Below are positions 28,472-33,548 of a stretch of 33,548 bases of DNA, piece after piece. The notes beneath the pieces are model-generated. The model did not search any database. It saw nothing but the letters and a program-made list of their open reading frames with translations, and was not told where the DNA came from. The translations under genes were made by a program, and so were the position numbers. Each line of letters opens with the position of its first letter. Position 1 is the first letter of the stretch. Location: positions 1 to 33,548 of IMG/VR virus record IMGVR_UViG_3300009700_000005; one strand, given 5' to 3'. This DNA is from a virus.

Positions 28472-29857
28472 GTGCTGCACTACTCCTCCGGCGCGGTCCT
28501 CACTACCCTGTCGGCCAGCCTCGGCTCGGTCTCGCCGGGAACCGTCGCGTCCGTCCAGGTCGCCTCGGTGACCGGGTTCCCGCCGTACTACCCGTACACC
28601 CTGCTGCTTGAGTACTTCACCGCGAACCAGGAAGTCGTGACCGTCACCCAGGCACCGACCGGCACCGGGCCCTACACGTTCGCGAACTGCGTCCGCGGCG
28701 ACGACGGGTCACCCGCGCCGGCGCACAGTTCCGGGACGGCCGCAGTGGTGCACGGCACCTCGGCCCGCGACTTCTATACGGGCGCCCAGGGCTGGATCAA
28801 CGTCCTGTCCCACGCCTATGGCGCCGACCCGACCGGGGTGGCCGACTCCACCGCCGCGTTCACCGCGGCGATCGCGGCGCTGCCATCAGGCGGCGGGACG
28901 ATCTACGTGCCGGCCGGGACGTACAAGACGAGCTCGGCGCTCACGCCGGTCTCCGGCATGCGGCTCACCGGCGACGGGTGGGGCTCGACGACGATCACGA
29001 ACGCGGCGTCGGCGCTGTTCAATATGCAGCCGGCCGGGCTGCTCGAGACCGTCGAGATCGACCACCTGACCCTGCAGTCCGCCAGCGGCGGAAGCGACAT
29101 CTTCTCCGGTGCCAACTGCAGCCGCGCACGCGTCCACGACTGCCAGCTGGACCAGAAGAACGCGGGCGGCGCGATCTGGAACGCCCAGGGCCTCACCCAG
29201 ATGATCGAGTGCCAGTTCGACCACAACCGCGAGAACCTGAACGGCGCGACGCGGACGATCGAAGGCTGGATCCTCACCGGCAACGGCTCCCTGATCAACC
29301 AGAACACCTGGGAGCACAACCACACCTTCAACGCCGGCCAGGACAACACCCGCTACCACTACCGGATCGCCTCGACGAACTCCGGCACCGACGTGCGGGC
29401 GAGGGCGAACGAGTTCTCCGACATCTCGATGGAGTATCCCGCCGGCGGCGCGATCCGGATCGAGAGCGCGAGCGGCACCGTGATCCGCCGGGTGGTGATC
29501 TGGGACCTGGCCGCGCTGACGGTCGGAAACGACCTGGTCAGCATCGGCAAGAACGCCTCCGCGGGATCCGGGTCGGCGGCGACGTCCATCTACGACTACC
29601 AGCGGCTCGGCGGCTCCGGCATGGGCAGCCACTACGACATCGCCCTGGAGTCCACGACGATCCTCACCAAGATCGACTCCCCGTCCTGGCTGGGCAGCGG
29701 GGCGAGCACCGCGAAGATCAACGTCGGCAGCTCGGCCACGGCCATCGTGATCCAGCCGCAGTGCCCGATCGGCAACATTGCGAACCAGTCCGCCGACACG
29801 CTCGTGATCGGGAACGGCAGCTACTACGTCAACGCCACCGCGATCACAGTGCCCTGA
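28472..29857 (+). CDS. beta-helix tail spike / depolymerase, 461 aa
   Basis: Likely a receptor-binding spike that may cut surface polysaccharide. Residues about 110-160 (NVLSHAYGADPTGVADSTAA, then ALPSGGGTIYVPAGTYKTSS) match the start of the pectate-lyase-3-type beta-helix that opens many phage spikes and depolymerases. A repeated strand pattern follows to about residue 380 (for example MRLTGDGWGSTTITNAAS, VEIDHLTLQSASGGSDIF and FDHNRENLNG). The N-terminal about 95 residues are an Ig-like attachment domain. GTG start with ACGGAGGAGG. No definite catalytic residues can be named by eye. Located after the tape measure, as usual for tail-tip genes. Confidence 0.8.
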   Translation: MLHYSSGAVLTTLSASLGSVSPGTVASVQVASVTGFPPYYPYTLLLEYFTANQEVVTVTQAPTGTGPYTFANCVRGDDGSPAPAHSSGTAAVVHGTSARDFYTGAQGWINVLSHAYGADPTGVADSTAAFTAAIAALPSGGGTIYVPAGTYKTSSALTPVSGMRLTGDGWGSTTITNAASALFNMQPAGLLETVEIDHLTLQSASGGSDIFSGANCSRARVHDCQLDQKNAGGAIWNAQGLTQMIECQFDHNRENLNGATRTIEGWILTGNGSLINQNTWEHNHTFNAGQDNTRYHYRIASTNSGTDVRARANEFSDISMEYPAGGAIRIESASGTVIRRVVIWDLAALTVGNDLVSIGKNASAGSGSAATSIYDYQRLGGSGMGSHYDIALESTTILTKIDSPSWLGSGASTAKINVGSSATAIVIQPQCPIGNIANQSADTLVIGNGSYYVNATAITVP

Positions 29858-29872
29858 CCGGAGGGCCGGACC

Positions 29873-32800
29873 GTGCCGATCCTGAGCGCCCCCGTCACAG
29901 CCCCGTTCTCGGCCCTGCTGGCGCCCCTCACGCCGTTCCGGTCATGGTCCGGCAGCCTGGCCGCGCCGGCCGGGTTCACCGCGCCGCTTCCGCCCGCGCC
30001 GACCCTGCAGATCCCGGTCGCGAACTCCGGCGCGCCGGGCTCGTGGATGGTGGCGTTCTGCGGCTGGAAATCCCCGGCCGGGCTCGCGCCGACGGTCGGC
30101 GTCGGCGACGACGCGCACAACAAGTGGGACCCGGTCGGCACCCCTGCCGGAACCGCGGCCAGCACATCCGGGCTCGCCGGCGCGTCGATCTGGGCGACCG
30201 CCAACCCGCGGCAGGCCGGCAACGTCTACGTCTCGCCCAACGGCCTCACCCCGTCCCTCGCGGCCCTGGTCGCCGAGTTCACCGGCCTGTCACCATGGCA
30301 GACCCTCGCCGGGATCGTCACCGGCCTGGCCAGCGGCGCGACGTCGCTGCCCGCGATGGCCCTCGGCCAGTCCCCGGCCGGAACGCCGCTGAACGCCAAC
30401 CCGTCGTTCGCCGCGGGCGTAACGCCCTGGACCGGGCTCGGGAACGCCGCCCTCGCCGCCGTCTCCTGCTGGGGCTACCAGGCCGACTTCTCCCTGCAGA
30501 TCACCCCCGACGGCGTCACCGCCAGCCCCGGCGCATCGAGCGAGAAGACGGTGCCGGTCACCGCCGGGCAGCCCTGCACCGCGTCGTCGTGGGCCGTGTC
30601 GCCGCAGGGCTGGCCCTCCGTCCAGGCCGGGATCACCTGGTACAGCTCCGGCGGCTCCCCGATCTCCTCAGCCACGGCCGCCGCTGTCCCGGCTGACGCC
30701 GGGGAAGCCCTGTTCCTGACCGTCTCCGGCACCGCCCCGGCCGCCGCGGTCGCGGCGGCGATGACGGTCGTGATGACGGGCACCCCGGCCGCCAGCACGC
30801 TGCTGTACGTGTCGGACGCGATCATCGGCGTCCCGGCCCAGGCGCTGCTGCTGACCCTGCTCGCCTCCGACAGCACCGCCGCGCTGATCAGCGGCCCCGG
30901 CTCGGGGTGGAACGCGCTGCCCCCGGTCGTGTCATCCAACGGCACGGACCACGCCGCGGATTGCGTCATCACCCCCGCCTGGCAGCTCGCCAGCGCCGGG
31001 GCGACCGCGAGCTACAGCGCCAGCGTGGCCGCGGACCTCGCGGGCGTCGCCGCGGCCGTCCTCGTCCAGGGGATAGCACCGGTGGCGCCGAACCCGAACT
31101 GGCCGCTGGTGCAGGCCCAGGCCGCGTTCGGCTCCGGCGCCACCACACCCTGGGATCAGCAGTCCTGGTGGGGCATGACGTCCAGGTTCCGCGGCATGAA
31201 CACCGGCCGCGGGAAGCAGTACGAGCTCGACTCCAACCAGGCCGGGCAGGGCAACTGGACGCTGGCCAACAACGACGGGAACCTCACCCCCGAGTACGCC
31301 GCCGGCCTGTACTACCCGTCCGTCCGGGTCTACACCCCGGTCCGGCTGCTGGTGACCTGGCCACCGCCACCCGCGGCGAACTCCCGCACCTACCCGGTCA
31401 CGCGGACCTTCATGGAACGGTGGCCGAAAGCACTCACCTCAGCCAGATACCAGGTCACCAACGCCGTATCGGCGGACGTGTGGTCCGTGCTGACCACGCA
31501 GCTGAAGACGCTGCCGCGGGCCGAGGTGCTGCAGGAACCGGGCCTGTTCGCGTACTGGCCGCTGGACGACCCCGCCGGGTCGGTCTCCGGGGCGAACCTC
31601 GCGCCGACCGCCGCGGGCCCGATCCAGGTCGCCGTCTCCAAGTACGGCCCCGCCGGCGCGGTCTCGGCGTTCGGCGTCTCCGCCCCCTACCTCGCCGGCG
31701 ACGGCTCCGCAAGCTCGTGGCAGCAGTCCGGGCTGACCGCGGCGCTGAACGGCTACAGCCTGTACTACCAGGACAGCAACCTGCCGCCGGTCCCTGGCGG
31801 CGTTACCGCCGAGGGCTGGTTCAACGTCTCGACCGCAGCACCGGCGCAGGGCCAGCGGCTGATCTCCGTCGTGAACTCCAAGGCCATCCTCATCGCGGTC
31901 CTGCTGGTCATGGCCACCGGCCAGATGCAGGTCGTGACGGTCGACAAGACCACCGGCACGCCGACCTACACCACCGTGTCGACCGTCGACTGGCAGTCGG
32001 GCAGCTGGTTCCACGTCGCGCTGGAATTCACCCAGACGACGTGGAGGATCTACGTCAACGCCGGGTCCGCCGTCGTCGCCTCCGGGACGTGCAACCTGGC
32101 GGCCACGCCGTACTGGCTGTCATTCTGCGGGCAGGCTGACCGGCAGGCGACCGGCACGTTCTTCGACGGCCAGGTAGCCCACTGCGCGGTCTACGCGGGC
32201 ACTCTGACCCAGTCCCGGCTGGTCACCCACTACCTGTCGATGCTCACCGGCCTGTACGGCGACGACCTGACGGGGCAGCGGATCGACCGGCTCCTGTCGG
32301 CCGGGAACTGCGCGTTCCCGCGGTGCATCCCGCCCGGCATCGACACGGTCGTCGGCGCGACCGATGTCGCCGGGCAGGCCGTCGGCCAGAACCTGGTCAA
32401 CATCGCCGAGTCCGATTCGTCGCTGCTGATGGTGGACGGGCCGGGCTACCTGTTCGTCCTCGGCCGCCAGGCCGGGTGGGACCTGCCCGTCAGCTGGACG
32501 TTCGGCGGCCTGGTGGCGGCGCAGCTCAACGCCAACTCGGGCTTCGAGTCCGGTGTCAGCCCGTGGACGGCGCAGAACTCCGCCGCGCTCAGCCAGTCGG
32601 CGCTGTGGTCTTACGGCGGCCAGCACTCCGCGCTGTTCACCGGCAGCGGCACGACTGCGGTGCCGGGCATCGCGAGCGAGAGCATCCCGGTCATACCCGG
32701 CGACTCGTACACCACCGGCCCGTGGCTGTACTCGCCGCAGGGCTGGGCGTCCGGCGTCACCGTCACCATCTCCTGGTACACCTCGGGCGGCAGCCTCATC

Positions 32801-33508
32801 TCGTCCAGCCCGTCCGCCACGACGGCGCTCACCGCGGGGCTGCCGGCCGAGATCACCGCGGCCGGGCAGGCGCCGGCCGCAGCGGACCACGCCATCGTCA
32901 CGATCGCCGCGGCGGGAACGCCGGCCAGCTCGGTGCAGTTCTTCGCCGACGCCGCCGCATTCACCGCGTCGGCGACCGAGCAGCCGTTCCTCGCCGACAT
33001 CGCGACGGACTACGACCCGACGCAGATCTTCAACGACCTCACGATGACCCAGCTCGCCGGGCCGAAGGTCATCGGCGGCGCGGCGGCCGGGGTCACGGTC
33101 GCGCTCACCAATCCCACGTCGATGGGCCAGTACGGCGACCTGACGCTGCAGCAGACGGTGTACCTGTCCGACCCGGCCGTGATCATGGACACGGCGCAGT
33201 GGATCGCGAACCAGTACGGCGACCCGGCCACGAGGATCGCGCAGCTCACCCTCGACCCGTCGGCGAACCCGGCACTGTGGCCCGTCGTCCTGTCACTGGA
33301 GAGCGGCCAGGTCGCATTTCTGAACCTGCGCCTGGCGGGCACCCAGCTCGAAATCACGGGGCAATTTCAAATCATGACCTTGAGTCATAACACGCAGCCC
33401 GGTAGCTGGCGGACCGTGGTCTCCTTGGTGCGCTACCTCGGCAACGTCTTGACGGCGGACGATACGGTCAGAGGGCTCCTAAACGGGACAAACCCGCTCG
33501 GGTATTGA
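29873..33508 (+). CDS. large multi-domain tail-tip protein, 1211 aa
   Basis: Several domains can be separated. Residues about 45-165: a beta-sandwich related to the stand-alone protein at 8532. About 173-315: a carbohydrate-binding (CBM4/9-like) domain, LNANPSFAAGVTPWTG ... ITWYSSGGSP. About 400-520: a baseplate-hub-type segment (GRGKQYELDSNQAGQGNWTL). About 555-790: a LamG/concanavalin-like domain (FAYWPLDDP, then ITAEGWF-type strand and WFHVALEFTQTTWRIYVNAG). About 885-1025: a second CBM-like domain (LNANSGFESGVSPWTA ... ISWYTSGGSL). The C-terminus resumes a hub-like structure. It probably forms the tail tip and binds cell-wall or surface sugars. GTG start with CCGGAGGGCC. It ends 40 bases before the window end, where I see nothing. 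Confidence 0.75.
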   Translation: MPILSAPVTAPFSALLAPLTPFRSWSGSLAAPAGFTAPLPPAPTLQIPVANSGAPGSWMVAFCGWKSPAGLAPTVGVGDDAHNKWDPVGTPAGTAASTSGLAGASIWATANPRQAGNVYVSPNGLTPSLAALVAEFTGLSPWQTLAGIVTGLASGATSLPAMALGQSPAGTPLNANPSFAAGVTPWTGLGNAALAAVSCWGYQADFSLQITPDGVTASPGASSEKTVPVTAGQPCTASSWAVSPQGWPSVQAGITWYSSGGSPISSATAAAVPADAGEALFLTVSGTAPAAAVAAAMTVVMTGTPAASTLLYVSDAIIGVPAQALLLTLLASDSTAALISGPGSGWNALPPVVSSNGTDHAADCVITPAWQLASAGATASYSASVAADLAGVAAAVLVQGIAPVAPNPNWPLVQAQAAFGSGATTPWDQQSWWGMTSRFRGMNTGRGKQYELDSNQAGQGNWTLANNDGNLTPEYAAGLYYPSVRVYTPVRLLVTWPPPPAANSRTYPVTRTFMERWPKALTSARYQVTNAVSADVWSVLTTQLKTLPRAEVLQEPGLFAYWPLDDPAGSVSGANLAPTAAGPIQVAVSKYGPAGAVSAFGVSAPYLAGDGSASSWQQSGLTAALNGYSLYYQDSNLPPVPGGVTAEGWFNVSTAAPAQGQRLISVVNSKAILIAVLLVMATGQMQVVTVDKTTGTPTYTTVSTVDWQSGSWFHVALEFTQTTWRIYVNAGSAVVASGTCNLAATPYWLSFCGQADRQATGTFFDGQVAHCAVYAGTLTQSRLVTHYLSMLTGLYGDDLTGQRIDRLLSAGNCAFPRCIPPGIDTVVGATDVAGQAVGQNLVNIAESDSSLLMVDGPGYLFVLGRQAGWDLPVSWTFGGLVAAQLNANSGFESGVSPWTAQNSAALSQSALWSYGGQHSALFTGSGTTAVPGIASESIPVIPGDSYTTGPWLYSPQGWASGVTVTISWYTSGGSLISSSPSATTALTAGLPAEITAAGQAPAAADHAIVTIAAAGTPASSVQFFADAAAFTASATEQPFLADIATDYDPTQIFNDLTMTQLAGPKVIGGAAAGVTVALTNPTSMGQYGDLTLQQTVYLSDPAVIMDTAQWIANQYGDPATRIAQLTLDPSANPALWPVVLSLESGQVAFLNLRLAGTQLEITGQFQIMTLSHNTQPGSWRTVVSLVRYLGNVLTADDTVRGLLNGTNPLGY

Positions 33509-33548
33509 CCTTCAGGTCCGCCGTCGCCGGGCACTTTGCGTCCCACCA

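Noticed and set aside
28978-30696. 572-codon plus-strand frame across the spike and tip genes
   Set aside because: It runs across the junction of two supported genes in another frame, and the product is almost entirely Arg/Gly/Pro/Asp.
1-33548. CRISPR array, insertion sequence, integrase or attachment site
   Set aside because: No short regular repeat-spacer pattern, transposase or recombinase product, or paired flanking repeats were seen. The only arrays are coding repeats at 9863-10876.

Overview
The window is the structural (late) module of a long-tailed, siphovirus-type phage or prophage. The host is most likely a high-GC actinobacterium: the DNA is strongly GC-rich, GTG starts are common, codon third positions are almost all G or C, and genes are packed with ATGA/GTGA overlaps. 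I see no integrase, repressor, lysis gene, CRISPR array, insertion sequence or host housekeeping gene. The sequence alone therefore does not show whether this is a free virus or part of an integrated one.

Layout, left to right. (1) 1-2192: the end of an upstream gene, a zinc-ribbon protein, then a small control region with a promoter, a terminator-like hairpin, a helix-turn-helix (HTH) protein, a second promoter/hairpin element and a zinc-ribbon/GIY-YIG/HTH fusion. (2) 2228-7232: small terminase, large terminase and HK97-type portal, with two minus-strand genes inserted before the portal. (3) 7229-10882: small proteins and beta-rich virion-type proteins, ending in a protein made of two different tandem repeats. 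(4) 10896-13739: a run of small, mostly overlapping genes, several with zinc-binding cysteines. One gene is cut by an in-frame amber codon, and two minus-strand genes close the run. (5) 13805-20261: a 2H-phosphoesterase/MuF fusion, small beta-rich proteins, a protease-scaffold fusion, the major capsid protein with an inserted domain, and a small head protein. Strong RNA structures flank the capsid gene. (6) 20523-25087: connector, an extremely basic protein, tail completion, major tail protein, tail assembly chaperones joined by a -1 frameshift, and an HK97 gp10-like protein. (7) 25102-33508: tape measure, a beta-helix tail spike, and a 1211-residue multi-domain tail-tip protein.

How the parts work together: terminase cuts DNA and pumps it through the portal into a prohead. 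The prohead is built from capsid protein on the scaffold part of the protease fusion. The MuF fusion probably sits inside the head and may enter the cell with the DNA. Connector and completion proteins join the head to a tail whose length is set by the tape measure and whose assembly needs both chaperone products. The tip protein and spike carry sugar-binding and beta-helix domains that fit binding to, or breaking of, a surface glycan.

The least ordinary points are: the 2H-MuF fusion; the 18-residue plus 10-residue repeat protein; the amber codon at 11157; a predicted pseudoknot ahead of the capsid gene; a 96-residue protein with no acidic residues; and minus-strand genes whose -10-like boxes all lie exactly 6 bases before the start codon, as expected for leaderless mRNAs.
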